In this document: positions 27,699 to 38,540 of the stretch, one piece after another
Layout of the letters: each line of letters begins with the position of its first letter
Position numbering within the stretch: position 1 is the first letter of the stretch
NCBI RefSeq assembly: GCF_016905005.1
Contig: NZ_JADIKC010000003.1
Coordinates: 186,001-250,000 of the forward strand
Length of the DNA: 64,000 nt
Direction: 5' to 3'
Origin: Dyella kyungheensis
GTDB lineage: Bacteria > Pseudomonadota > Gammaproteobacteria > Xanthomonadales > Rhodanobacteraceae
Made by a program: the position numbers and the translations under genes
The notes under the pieces: model-generated
The model's database searches: none
What the model saw: the letters and a program-made list of their open reading frames with translations, nothing else
What the model was told of the DNA's origin: nothing

Positions 27699-28005
27699 GG
27701 GCTTCTCCTTCAAGGTCGACTTGCCTGCCGTCCCGATGGCATGCGCGCCGATGTGTCAACGAATGCAAAGGCGGAAGCGCGTGATCATTCAGCGTTTCCG
27801 CGGGCTCCAGAGCCTGTTTCCAATCTCTGCGAACCATGTCGCACTGCGATCCGTCACGGATGTGGCAATGCAACGACTGCCCGAGCATAGCGCGGCGTTG
27901 TCGCCGCCGGTACCCCGGGTGACGCTTGTCATGTATAGCGGTTGACGTGGACAACTGCCGGCAAACCCTTATGCCGCCTAGCATGGCGGCCAAGGAGGAG
28001 GACCC
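27699..28005. other. Divergent intergenic region
   Basis: These 307 bases separate the minus-strand aminotransferase from the plus-strand ABC operon, so both promoters should be here. TTGACG at 27942-27947 is a candidate -35 for the ABC operon, without a clear -10. An imperfect inverted repeat, GCGGAAGCG (27771-27779) and CGTTTCCGC (27793-27801), is the only other structure seen. No gene is evident. Confidence 0.4.
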
Positions 28006-28920
28006 ATGATCCAGTCTGTCGCAGTGGTGGCCAGCTTGTCTGGCGCCGTCAAACGTTACGGCGCTTTAAAGGCGCTGGATGGTCTCGATCTCATGCTGCA
28101 CCGCGGCGAATTGCTTGCCTTGCTGGGCCCCAATGGCGCCGGCAAAAGCACCGCCATCAGCCTGCTGCTGGGGTTGGCGCGTGCGGATGCGGGCAAGGTG
28201 GAATTGTTCGGTCGCGATCCGCAGGACATCGAGGCGCGCCGCCGTATCGGCGTCATGCTGCAGTCGTCGTTTCTGCCGCCGACGCTCACCGTGGGCGAAC
28301 TGCTGCGCCTCACCGCCAGTTATTACCCGGCGTCCCGCTCGATCGACGAAAGCGCCGACATGGCCGGCGTCGCCGACCTGTTGTCGCGTCGCTACGCGGC
28401 GCTGTCGGGCGGACAGCAGCGGCGCGTGCAGTTTGCGCTGGCGCTGTGCGGCCGGCCCGAATTGCTGTTCCTGGACGAGCCCACCGTCGGCATGGATATC
28501 GAGGCGCGCCAGAAGTTGTGGGCCGCCATTCGCCGTCTCACCGCCGAAGGCTGCGCAATCGTGCTTACCACGCATTACCTGGAAGAGGCCGAGGCGCTTG
28601 CACAGCGCGTGGTCGTGCTCGGCAAGGGCCGCGTGTTGAGCGAAGGCAGCGTGGATGCGTTGCGCTCGCATGTGGCGACGACCCGCATCCGCTGCATCAG
28701 CGATCTGGACGTGGCGGCGCTGTCGCAATGGTCCGACATCTCGCTGGCGGAGCGCGACGGCACGCATATCCTTCTGCACAGCGATGCACCGGAGAAGGTG
28801 CTGCGGCGTCTGCTCGACGCCGATCCGGCGCTATCGGAACTGGAAGTGCGCCGCGCCGGCCTGGCCGAAGTGTTCACCGAACTCACCCGCGAATCGGGCA
28901 TCGAAAAGGAGGCTGCGTAA
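28006..28920 (+). CDS. ABC-2 type exporter, ATP-binding subunit
   Basis: The 304-residue protein has Walker A 'GPNGAGKST' (near residue 41), the Q-loop 'VMLQSSFLPP', signature 'LSGGQQRRVQFALAL', Walker B 'LLFLDEPTVGMD' and the H-loop His in 'VLTTHYLEEAE'. The C-terminal 90 residues are the usual accessory domain of drug or lipid ABC-2 exporters (DrrA/CcmA-like). It is preceded by AAGGAGGAGG and overlaps the permease gene by one base (TAATG). The next two genes are a sensor kinase and response regulator, so the exporter is probably induced by a membrane-acting compound. Confidence 0.93.
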   Translation: MIQSVAVVASLSGAVKRYGALKALDGLDLMLHRGELLALLGPNGAGKSTAISLLLGLARADAGKVELFGRDPQDIEARRRIGVMLQSSFLPPTLTVGELLRLTASYYPASRSIDESADMAGVADLLSRRYAALSGGQQRRVQFALALCGRPELLFLDEPTVGMDIEARQKLWAAIRRLTAEGCAIVLTTHYLEEAEALAQRVVVLGKGRVLSEGSVDALRSHVATTRIRCISDLDVAALSQWSDISLAERDGTHILLHSDAPEKVLRRLLDADPALSELEVRRAGLAEVFTELTRESGIEKEAA

Positions 28921-29705
28921 TGTCCGTCATCACGATCCATCGGGTGCCGCCACTGCCCATGCCGCCGCGCCGCCTGCTGGGCGCCTACCTGATGGAAGCG
29001 CGCAGCGAATGCCTGCGTTACTTCCGCATGCCGGGGTTCCTGCTGCCGGTGACGCTGTTTCCCACCATGTTCTACCTGCTGTTCGGCATCGTGATGAATC
29101 GCCAGTCCGGCGCCGAAACCGCGCGCTATCTGCTGGCCAGTTACGGCGTGTTCGGCGTGATGAGTCCCGGCCTGTTCGGTTTCGGCGTGTCGCTGGCAAT
29201 GGAACGCGAAAACGGCCTGCTGACGCTCAAGCGGGCGCTGCCGGCACCACCGGGTGCCTATCTGCTGGGCAAGATGGCGATGGCCATGCTGGCGTCGGGT
29301 ACGGTGATGGCGTTGTTGCTGGCGCTGGCGGTCGGCGTGGCGCATGTGCAGCTGGGCGTGCTGCAGATGCTGCTGTTCCTGCTCATGGGCATGCTGGGCG
29401 TGCTGCCGTTCTGCGCGCTGGGCATGCTGGTCGGCACCCTGGTGAAGGGGCAGGGGGCACCGGGCGTGATCAATATCATCTACCTGCCGATGTCGTTCCT
29501 GTCCGGCTTGTGGATGCCGCTGTCGACGCTGCCCTCGGTGCTGCAGCAGATCGCCCCGATCTGGCCGAGCACGCACCTGCGCGAGCTGGCCTTGAAGACG
29601 GTGGGCATGGGGCAGTCGCCGGCATGGCCGCACCTGCTGGTGCTGGCCGCCTATGGCGTGGGTTTCTTCCTGCTGGCGTCCCGCCGGCTGCACCGCGTCG
29701 GTTGA
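28920..29705 (+). CDS. ABC-2 type exporter, permease subunit
   Basis: This 261-residue inner-membrane protein has six predicted helices in ABC-2 arrangement: 'FLLPVTLFPTMFYLLFGIV', 'SYGVFGVMSPGLFGFGVSL', then three central helices and a last 'LLVLAAYGVGFFLLASRRL'. The 'RENGLLTLKRALPAPPGAYLLGK' loop is typical of the family. Translation starts at an ATG overlapping the stop of the ATPase gene. The longer open frame upstream is not coding. It is followed six bases later by the histidine kinase gene. Confidence 0.92.
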   Translation: MSVITIHRVPPLPMPPRRLLGAYLMEARSECLRYFRMPGFLLPVTLFPTMFYLLFGIVMNRQSGAETARYLLASYGVFGVMSPGLFGFGVSLAMERENGLLTLKRALPAPPGAYLLGKMAMAMLASGTVMALLLALAVGVAHVQLGVLQMLLFLLMGMLGVLPFCALGMLVGTLVKGQGAPGVINIIYLPMSFLSGLWMPLSTLPSVLQQIAPIWPSTHLRELALKTVGMGQSPAWPHLLVLAAYGVGFFLLASRRLHRVG

Positions 29706-29711
29706 AGTAGC

Positions 29712-30935
29712 ATGGACACGAGGCGGATCGATCACGGGGAGCGGGGCACGGTGCGTCAGTGGCTGAAAAACTGGTTTACCCCCGCGCCGGATTCGCTGGT
29801 GGCGATCAGCCTGCAAAAGGGCAAGTCGCCGTGGGTGGATGCGATCCATCTGCTGTGGTCGGTCTGGGTGTTCGTCATTCCCGCGTTCGACCACTACACC
29901 TGGTCGTGGGCATTCTTCACGCTGCTGACCTATCCGCTGTTCCTGCTGCTGTACGCGAAGTGTTGCTTGGCCTCGCGGCGTCAGGCGCGCTATTTCGCGC
30001 TGACGCTGGTGGCCATGTCGATGCTGTTGCTGCCCTGGTATTCCGCCGCGCTGACCTATTTCGTGTACGGCACCATCATGTTGCGCAGCTGTCGCATGGC
30101 GCTGCGCAATTACATGGGGATGCTGGTGATGCTCAACGTCATCCTCATCGCCGAAGTGTCGTTGTTGCACTACGCATGGCAGGCGGTGATCTGGATCCCG
30201 GTCACCTCGATCATCGTGGGCCTGGTGGTGCACGCCGAACGACTGAGCGAAGAAAAGGAAGCGGAGCTGCGCCTGTCGCACGACGAAGTGCGCCGCCTCG
30301 CCGCGCTGGCCGAGCGTGAGCGCATCGGCCGCGACCTGCACGATCTGCTGGGGCATACGCTGTCATTGATCACCTTGAAGCTCGAGCTGTCACGCAAGCT
30401 GTTCGATCGCGACAGCGAGGCGGCCAAGCGGGAAATGGCCGAGGCGGAACGCGTGGCGCGGCATGCGCTGTCGGAAGTGCGCACGGCGGTGTCGGGTATC
30501 CGCGCGACCGATCTGGCGGCTGAACTCGCGGCTGCCCGGCTCATGCTGGAAGCCTCGATGGTGTCCCTCGAATGCACGCCCTTGCCACCGTCGCTGCCGA
30601 TCGAGGTGGAGCGGGGCCTGGCCCTGGTATTGCGCGAAGCCGTGACCAATATCGCCCGGCATGCGCGCGCCAATCGTGCACGGGTGTCCACTGCTGTGGC
30701 CGGCCAGGCCTTGAAATTGAGCATCGAGGACGACGGGCGCGGCGGCGTCGGTATCCATGGCAACGGCCTCAAGGGCATGCATGAGCGTGTGCGTGCCCTG
30801 GGCGGCACGCTTGAAGTGATCTCGCCGGTAGGCAAGGGCACGCGGCTGCACATTACGGTGCCGCTTCGTTCGCGGCCACCGCAGCGGGAGCTGGCCCAGG
30901 ATGAGGAAACGCCGAATCCGGCGGCTGCAGGTTGA
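29712..30935 (+). CDS. Sensor histidine kinase, DesK/NarL type (HisKA_3)
   Basis: The 407-residue protein has five or six membrane helices between residues 43 and 175 and little periplasmic sequence, as in intramembrane-sensing kinases. The HisKA_3 dimerisation domain has 'ERERIGRDLHDLLGHTLSL', with phospho-acceptor His210. A HATPase_c domain follows, with N-box 'REAVTNIARHARAN', 'EDDGRGGVGIHGNGLKGMHERV' and 'KGTRLHI'. The arrangement with an ABC-2 exporter resembles Bacillus systems that sense membrane-active antibiotics or lipid state. The response regulator gene starts 16 bases downstream. Confidence 0.93.
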   Translation: MDTRRIDHGERGTVRQWLKNWFTPAPDSLVAISLQKGKSPWVDAIHLLWSVWVFVIPAFDHYTWSWAFFTLLTYPLFLLLYAKCCLASRRQARYFALTLVAMSMLLLPWYSAALTYFVYGTIMLRSCRMALRNYMGMLVMLNVILIAEVSLLHYAWQAVIWIPVTSIIVGLVVHAERLSEEKEAELRLSHDEVRRLAALAERERIGRDLHDLLGHTLSLITLKLELSRKLFDRDSEAAKREMAEAERVARHALSEVRTAVSGIRATDLAAELAAARLMLEASMVSLECTPLPPSLPIEVERGLALVLREAVTNIARHARANRARVSTAVAGQALKLSIEDDGRGGVGIHGNGLKGMHERVRALGGTLEVISPVGKGTRLHITVPLRSRPPQRELAQDEETPNPAAAG

Positions 30936-30951
30936 ACCACAGGAGCATTGC

Positions 30952-31554
30952 ATGATTCGTGTATTGCTGGCCGAAGACCAGGCGATGGTGCGCGGCGCTT
31001 TGACCGCGCTGCTCAACCTCGAAAGCGACATCGAGGTGCTTGGTTCGGCGGCGGATGGCGAGGCCGCATGGCGCGAAGTGCAGCGCGTGAAGCCCGATGT
31101 GCTCGTCACCGATATCGAAATGCCGGGACTGACCGGCTTGGAACTGGCCCAGCGCATCCAGCGCCATGAGCTGCCGATCAAGGTGATCATTGTGACCACC
31201 TTCGCGCGTCCGGGTTTTCTGCGTCGCGCGCTGGATGCCGGCGTTTCCGGCTACCTGTTGAAGGATGCACCGGCGGAGAATCTTGCTGAAGCGTTGCGCA
31301 TGGTCCATCGCGGCGGGCGCGCCATCGATCCGCAGCTGGCGCTGGAAGCCTGGTCGGAGGCCGATCCGCTGAACGATCGCGAGCGCCAGGTGCTGCGCCT
31401 GGCGGGCGAGGGCCAGTCCGCCAACGACATTGCCACGCAACTCAACCTCTCGCATGGCACCGTACGCAACTACCTGTCCGAAGCCATTGGCAAGCTCGGC
31501 GCGGCCAATCGCATCGAGGCGTATCGTCTCGCTCGCCAGAAAGGTTGGCTGTAG
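30952..31554 (+). CDS. NarL/LuxR-family response regulator
   Basis: The 200-residue protein has an N-terminal receiver domain with acidic pair 'LAEDQ', phospho-acceptor Asp54 in 'LVTDIEMPG', Thr in 'VIIVTTFARPG' and Lys in 'GYLLKDAPAE'. The C-terminal LuxR-type helix-turn-helix is 'LNDREREVLRLAGEG'-like followed by 'NDIATQLNLSHGTVRNYLSEAI'. AGGAG lies six bases before the ATG at 30952. It is the partner of the preceding kinase and presumably controls the exporter genes in the same operon. Confidence 0.95.
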   Translation: MIRVLLAEDQAMVRGALTALLNLESDIEVLGSAADGEAAWREVQRVKPDVLVTDIEMPGLTGLELAQRIQRHELPIKVIIVTTFARPGFLRRALDAGVSGYLLKDAPAENLAEALRMVHRGGRAIDPQLALEAWSEADPLNDRERQVLRLAGEGQSANDIATQLNLSHGTVRNYLSEAIGKLGAANRIEAYRLARQKGWL

Positions 31555-31610
31555 CCTTGGGGCACGTCATGGGCTGCCATGGCGCTTGATCCTGATCGGG
31601 TGCGCGCTTA

Positions 31611-32819
31611 GTGGCCGAAGTGTTTCGACGTTTCGTTGGTCTTGCCGGCCTGGCCGTGGCGTTCGTCATCGCCGGCTGCGCGTCGCGACAGCCGCCGCTC
31701 GCCAACGACGCCTACGTGTGGCAGCACCAATGGACGCCAGCGTTGGCGCGTTCGATATCGGACAGCGGCCAAGAGCTGCGCGCGTGGCGCGTGCTGGCCG
31801 CGGAGATGGATGGACGAGGCCAGTGGCGTACGTTCTCACCGGCATGGCCGGTGTTGGCGGCCAGCGGCAAGCCGGTGATTGCGGTGGTCCGCCTGGAAGG
31901 CGCACTGCAGCAGTGGGACGAAACGGTGTTGCTCGAACGCACCCGCGCGTTGCTGTCGCAGTGGCGCCTGCAAGGTATTCGCTTCGCCGGCATCGAGATC
32001 GACCACGATTGCGCCACTTCGCGGCTGCCGGCCTACACGCATTTCCTGGCATCGCTGCGCCCGCTGCTGGCGCCGGGCGAACGCTTGTCGATCACCGCGT
32101 TGCCCACCTGGCTGGAGAGTCCCGGGCTTGACGCTTTACTGGCGCAGGCCGATGAGACGGTGTTGCAGGTGCACGCCGTGCAGTCGCCGCGCGCGGGTTT
32201 GTTCCAACCGGAGCGTGCGCGTGCATGGTTGCGCGAGTTCGCCCGTCACACGGGTAAGCCCTGGCGCGTGGCGCTGCCGGCATACGGCACGCGGGTCAGT
32301 TGGGACGATCAGGGGCGGGTGGTCGCGATCGAAAGCGAGCGGCCCACCCTGGTGGACAGCACCGAGTCGCGTGAGCTGTTTGCCGAGCCGGCCGCCATGC
32401 AGCGTTTTGTGGCGGGGTTGGAGGCCGATGTGCCGCACGGGCTCGCAGGCATCGTGTGGTTTCGCCTGCCGACCGAAGGCGATGAGCGCGCCTGGAGCAT
32501 GGCCAGCTGGCATGCGGTACTGCGGCGCACGCCACTGACCTCATCGATCACGGTGAACACGGTGCCCAGCGGCGATCCGTCGCGCCTCGACGTGCAAATC
32601 GTCAACTCGGGCACGAGCGACATGGCGTTGCCGGCACTGGTTCGCATCGACAGCGCCTGCGAGGCAGCCGACGGCATCAACGGCTATGCGCTGCAGCGCA
32701 CGCCGCAGGGGCTTTATCTGCAACGGACTCGGGTCGGGCTGTTGCGTGCAGGTCGTCAATTGGCGATCGGCTGGCTTCGCTGTAGTCGCTCGCCCGGCAC
32801 CGTGCGGATCGACCGCTGA
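31611..32819 (+). CDS. DUF3142-domain lipoprotein
   Basis: A 402-residue protein with a signal peptide ending in lipobox IAGC (Cys23). The body shows features of DUF3142: 'DAYVWQHQWTPALARSI', 'WRVLAAEMDGRGQW', 'GIRFAGIEIDHDCATSRLPAYTHFLA', 'LSITALPTWLESPGLDALL' and 'WRVALPAYGTRVSWD', which suggests a TIM-barrel like glycoside-hydrolase relative with acidic residues at strand ends. Function is unknown. The start is GTG 31611, since no ATG precedes the signal peptide. It is followed 73 bases later by the gene for an 810-residue exported protein, probably in the same operon. Confidence 0.8.
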   Translation: MAEVFRRFVGLAGLAVAFVIAGCASRQPPLANDAYVWQHQWTPALARSISDSGQELRAWRVLAAEMDGRGQWRTFSPAWPVLAASGKPVIAVVRLEGALQQWDETVLLERTRALLSQWRLQGIRFAGIEIDHDCATSRLPAYTHFLASLRPLLAPGERLSITALPTWLESPGLDALLAQADETVLQVHAVQSPRAGLFQPERARAWLREFARHTGKPWRVALPAYGTRVSWDDQGRVVAIESERPTLVDSTESRELFAEPAAMQRFVAGLEADVPHGLAGIVWFRLPTEGDERAWSMASWHAVLRRTPLTSSITVNTVPSGDPSRLDVQIVNSGTSDMALPALVRIDSACEAADGINGYALQRTPQGLYLQRTRVGLLRAGRQLAIGWLRCSRSPGTVRIDR

Positions 32820-32892
32820 AGCCTGGCGTCGCGCGGGGCGCAGGCCATAATGGCGCCATCGGGGCGAAGGACGCCCTTCCACAGGTGAAAAC

Positions 32893-35325
32893 ATGTTCAA
32901 GCGCTCATGGATAGTCGCTGCGGTGGTAGCCGGTCTCGCCGGTGCCGTGGCCTGGGCCTGCGGTCCCATGTTTCCCAATCAATTGCTCGATCATCGCGGC
33001 GACACCTTGAAGGCCGTGCCGCAGAACAGCTTTGCGTTCGAGGCGACGCATCTGCTCGTTGCCACCGACAAGCTGGCGGTCGAGGAGCCCTCCCTGTACG
33101 ACGATGGCGGCCAGCACAAGGACGACGCCGCGCAGGCCAAGTCGCTGGGTATTTCCATCGCGCAGCTGGGGCGCGTCGACACGCTGCGTGCGCTGGACGA
33201 TGGCGATGCGGCCTACGCCCAGGGCAGCGATCTGCCGGAAGACCTGCGTGCCTATACCGCGGGCGCGGTGGATTACGCCAAGGGACATGAGGACAAGGCC
33301 AGCTTGCGTTTCGAGCAGGTGTTGGCCCTGCCGCCCGCGCAGGCGACGCTGCGTGGCGTATGGGCGGCCTATATGCTCGGCCGCATCCATGCAGCGAACG
33401 CGGCCAGCGCCAGCAACGACGCGACGGCCTTTTCGCGCGAACGCGCGGCGGCCGCCAAGGCGTTCCAGCTGACGCGAACCCGGGCGGTCGAGGGCGCGCT
33501 CGATTCGCAGGGCCTGGCGGTGTCCAGCTTTGGCGAGGAGGCGCGCCTGTACCTCTACGGTCACGGCACGCAATGCAGCTGGAACGACCTCTACGGCGTA
33601 GCCGACGCGAACAACAGCGAAGATGGCGACGCCACCCACACCCAGGGCGCGAACGCGGCCTGTGGCGACGGCGTGCCGGCTGCGGATCTCAAGCGTGCCA
33701 TCACCTTGTACGCCGCCCAGGCTGGACATGGATCGAATGTCGGTGTGCAGTCGCTGGTGGCCATCGCTGACTATGCGATGCGTCATCCGCAGCGCATGGC
33801 TGAGCTGATCGACAATCCCGTGTCCCAGCGGCTGCTGGTGGCCTACGCGTTGGCGCGCATGGGCGGCTCGTCGGAAGAAACGCCCGCTGGCTCGGCGCCC
33901 AAGCCGGACCAGCCGCTGCTGGCGCTGGTGCAGGCGATCGAGCAGCGCGGGATGGACAAGTTGGAAGGCGCCGATCGTCTGGCCGCGCTGGCCTACCAGA
34001 CCGGACGCTACGAACTCGCGGCCAAGCTGGTGGACAAATCATCCGGCCCACTCGCGGAATGGGTACGTGCCAAGCTCGCGTTGCAGAAGGGCGACCTGGC
34101 TGCGGCCAGCGCCTCCTATGCGGCTGCGGTCAAGGCATTTCCCAAGGCGGGCGATGCGCAGGCGGCGATCGAGCCCTCCAACGCGAATCTGATCACCGGC
34201 GAGCAAGGCGTGCTTGCACTGGCGCGTGGCGAATACGTCGAGGCCATGGGGCATCTCTACGATGCCGCGGTGGCCGTGGGCGGCGACGGCAATGTCTACG
34301 ACTGGGACTTGGAAACCACCTCTTACGGTTACGGCAATGACGCCATGTATATCGCCGAGCGTGTGCTTACGGTCGATGAACTGAAGTCTTTCGTCGACGC
34401 CCGCGCGCCGGCCACGCCGCTGACATCCAAAAGCCCAAGCAGTGATGATGCCTACCGTTATCGCTCGCCGATTGCGGACAGCCTGCGCTGGGTGCTGGCT
34501 CGCCGCTTGATGCGCTTGGGTCGCTATGGGGATGCCTTGCCCTACTTCCCCGCGGACAACGACTGGCGTTTCGGCACCTACGGCGACGACGGAAAGCTGC
34601 AGGTGCAGAGCTTTCGCACGCCGGCGCTCAGCTATGCCAAGGCACTGCACGATAGCGAGCACGCCTGGACCGACATCGGCAAGGCCCAGGCCCTGTATGC
34701 CGCGGCCGTCATTGCGCGCGAGCACGGCATGCAGATCCTGGGTTACGAGCAGGGTCCCGACTACACCGACAGCGAGGGCAGTTATCAGGGGGGCAGTGGG
34801 CAGACACCGCAATCGCTGCAGCAGGCTTATGTGACCGAAGGCGAGCGGCAGCGCTACGCCGCCAGCGAAGCCAAGCCGAACTATCGCTTTCACTATCGCT
34901 ACATAGCCGCGGACCAGGCCAACCGTGCTGCCGACCTGCTGCCGCCGCGCTCGCAGGCATTCGCAGCCGTGCTCTGCCAGGCGACCGGTTGGATGATGGA
35001 AGGTCCGCCGGACTACGAGGATCACTACCAGGGATACGGCGAGCCCGCGCCCAGCGAGCCGTCGGAGCGCCTGCGCCGCGTCAAGGCCTACTACCAGCGT
35101 TATGTGAAGCAGGGCGCTTACGTGGAATGGGCCGGCGGCTTCGGCACGGGGTGCGAAGTGCCCGATTTCGACCGCGCACGTGCACTCAAGCGCAGTGAGC
35201 AGGTGGCGGCGATCAAGCACGCCGTGCGTCACGGCTGGCCATTGGAGCTTGGCGCGGTGCTGGTGCTGATGGGGGGCCTGGTCGCCTGGATCGCGCGGCG
35301 TCGGCGGCGCAAAACCCCGGCCTGA
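32893..35325 (+). CDS. Large exported protein of unknown function with C-terminal membrane anchor
   Basis: I do not recognise the family. The 810-residue protein has a signal peptide (residues 1-19, 'VAWA|CGPMFPN'), a long helical body rich in Ala, Tyr and Asp with repeat-like segments ('YAKGHEDKASLRFEQVLALPPAQATLRGVWAAY', split here only for description) suggestive of TPR or Sel1-like solenoid, and a C-terminal hydrophobic helix 'LGAVLVLMGGLVAWI' followed by a basic tail, as in a periplasmic protein anchored by its C-terminus. It follows the DUF3142 lipoprotein gene, suggesting joint action in the envelope. The stop codon lies inside a terminator hairpin. Confidence 0.75.
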   Translation: MFKRSWIVAAVVAGLAGAVAWACGPMFPNQLLDHRGDTLKAVPQNSFAFEATHLLVATDKLAVEEPSLYDDGGQHKDDAAQAKSLGISIAQLGRVDTLRALDDGDAAYAQGSDLPEDLRAYTAGAVDYAKGHEDKASLRFEQVLALPPAQATLRGVWAAYMLGRIHAANAASASNDATAFSRERAAAAKAFQLTRTRAVEGALDSQGLAVSSFGEEARLYLYGHGTQCSWNDLYGVADANNSEDGDATHTQGANAACGDGVPAADLKRAITLYAAQAGHGSNVGVQSLVAIADYAMRHPQRMAELIDNPVSQRLLVAYALARMGGSSEETPAGSAPKPDQPLLALVQAIEQRGMDKLEGADRLAALAYQTGRYELAAKLVDKSSGPLAEWVRAKLALQKGDLAAASASYAAAVKAFPKAGDAQAAIEPSNANLITGEQGVLALARGEYVEAMGHLYDAAVAVGGDGNVYDWDLETTSYGYGNDAMYIAERVLTVDELKSFVDARAPATPLTSKSPSSDDAYRYRSPIADSLRWVLARRLMRLGRYGDALPYFPADNDWRFGTYGDDGKLQVQSFRTPALSYAKALHDSEHAWTDIGKAQALYAAAVIAREHGMQILGYEQGPDYTDSEGSYQGGSGQTPQSLQQAYVTEGERQRYAASEAKPNYRFHYRYIAADQANRAADLLPPRSQAFAAVLCQATGWMMEGPPDYEDHYQGYGEPAPSEPSERLRRVKAYYQRYVKQGAYVEWAGGFGTGCEVPDFDRARALKRSEQVAAIKHAVRHGWPLELGAVLVLMGGLVAWIARRRRRKTPA

Positions 35326-35344
35326 GGGCCGGCCAGGGGTTTTG
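35311..35344 (+). terminator. Terminator overlapping the stop codon of the 810-residue protein gene
   Basis: AAAACCCCGGCC (35311-35322) pairs with GGCC-A-GGGGTTTT (35331-35343), with one bulged A. The TGA stop (35323-35325) is in the loop. Only four to five T follow the stem. Confidence 0.6.
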
Positions 35345-35379
35345 CGCGATAATGGCCTATTCGACGCCAGTATCCCGCC

Positions 35380-37738
<2,359 letters not shown>

Positions 37739-37789
37739 GATTTCGAGGCTCAAGCGCCGGACCTATTTTCAGCCGAATCACTACCTAGC

Positions 37790-37911
37790 CGTCATTCCGG
37801 CGCAGGCCGGAATCCAGTAGCGAAGCAACAGGCTTCCGCGAGAGCGCCAAGCGGTTTGTGCCGGATCGCCAACACTGAGCCTTCCGGATTCCGGCCTGCG
37901 CCGGAATGACG
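37790..37911. repeat. Inverted-repeat element, copy D (between tgt and yajC)
   Basis: Arms at 37790-37818 and 37886-37911 are the same CGTCATTCCGGCG...CCGGAATCCAGT sequence, extended by CTAGC/GCTAG. The rest of 37739-38120 contains CATAAT (38052-38057), a possible -10 for yajC, and no gene. Confidence 0.8.
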
Positions 37912-38120
37912 GCTAGGAGGCGTGTCGGGGAGCGCTATCCAGGGAACCTTCACCCTCCCGGCCGGGTCCAGACCTTGCAAACCGCCCCTGCCGACGCCAG
38001 AACCCCTCACGGGCGGGCCTTGCGACGCATGCAGGGGCCGGGGGCGCGTGGCATAATCCACGATCTTTTATCAGGTGTTGGCAGAAAACGCTGCCGATAC
38101 CGCTACTTGCGAGACGAGCA

Positions 38121-38453
38121 ATGACCTTTCCGATGTCCTATGTGATGGCCCAGGCCGCTCCCGCAGCCGCTCCGGGGAATCCCCTGCTGGGCCTGGCCCT
38201 GCCGATCCTGCTGCTGGTGGTCATGTTCTTCGTGATGATCCGCCCGCAGATGAAGCGCCAGAAAGAACATCGCGCGATGCTTTCCGCGCTCTCCAAGGGC
38301 GACGAAGTCGTCACCAACGGCGGCATTGCCGGCCGCGTGGAAGAGATCGGCGAGAGCTTCGTCACGGTCGAGATCGCGCCGAACGTGAAGATCAAGGTGC
38401 AGAAGGGCGCCGTGCAGCAGGTCCTGCCCAAGGGTTCGCTGAAGTCGTCCTGA
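38121..38453 (+). CDS. yajC: Sec translocon accessory protein YajC
   Basis: A 110-residue protein with one transmembrane helix (about residues 22-42, 'LLGLALPILLLVVMFFVMI'), followed by 'RPQMKRQKEHRAMLSALSKGDEVVTNGGIAGRV', the YajC signature. YajC associates with SecDF and YidC in the inner membrane. It lies upstream of secD in the standard order. Confidence 0.95.
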   Translation: MTFPMSYVMAQAAPAAAPGNPLLGLALPILLLVVMFFVMIRPQMKRQKEHRAMLSALSKGDEVVTNGGIAGRVEEIGESFVTVEIAPNVKIKVQKGAVQQVLPKGSLKSS

Positions 38454-38540
38454 CGACTTGCCGGAGCGGAGGGGCTCCGGTCCACACGATGCATTGCTCG
38501 CCGCGGCTGCCTCTGCCGCGGCTTTTGACGGATTCAAGGC

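Noticed and set aside
27942-28919. A 326-codon extension of the permease frame over the ATPase gene
   Set aside because: It is an out-of-frame reading of the ATPase gene, which has all ABC motifs. The permease starts at 28920.
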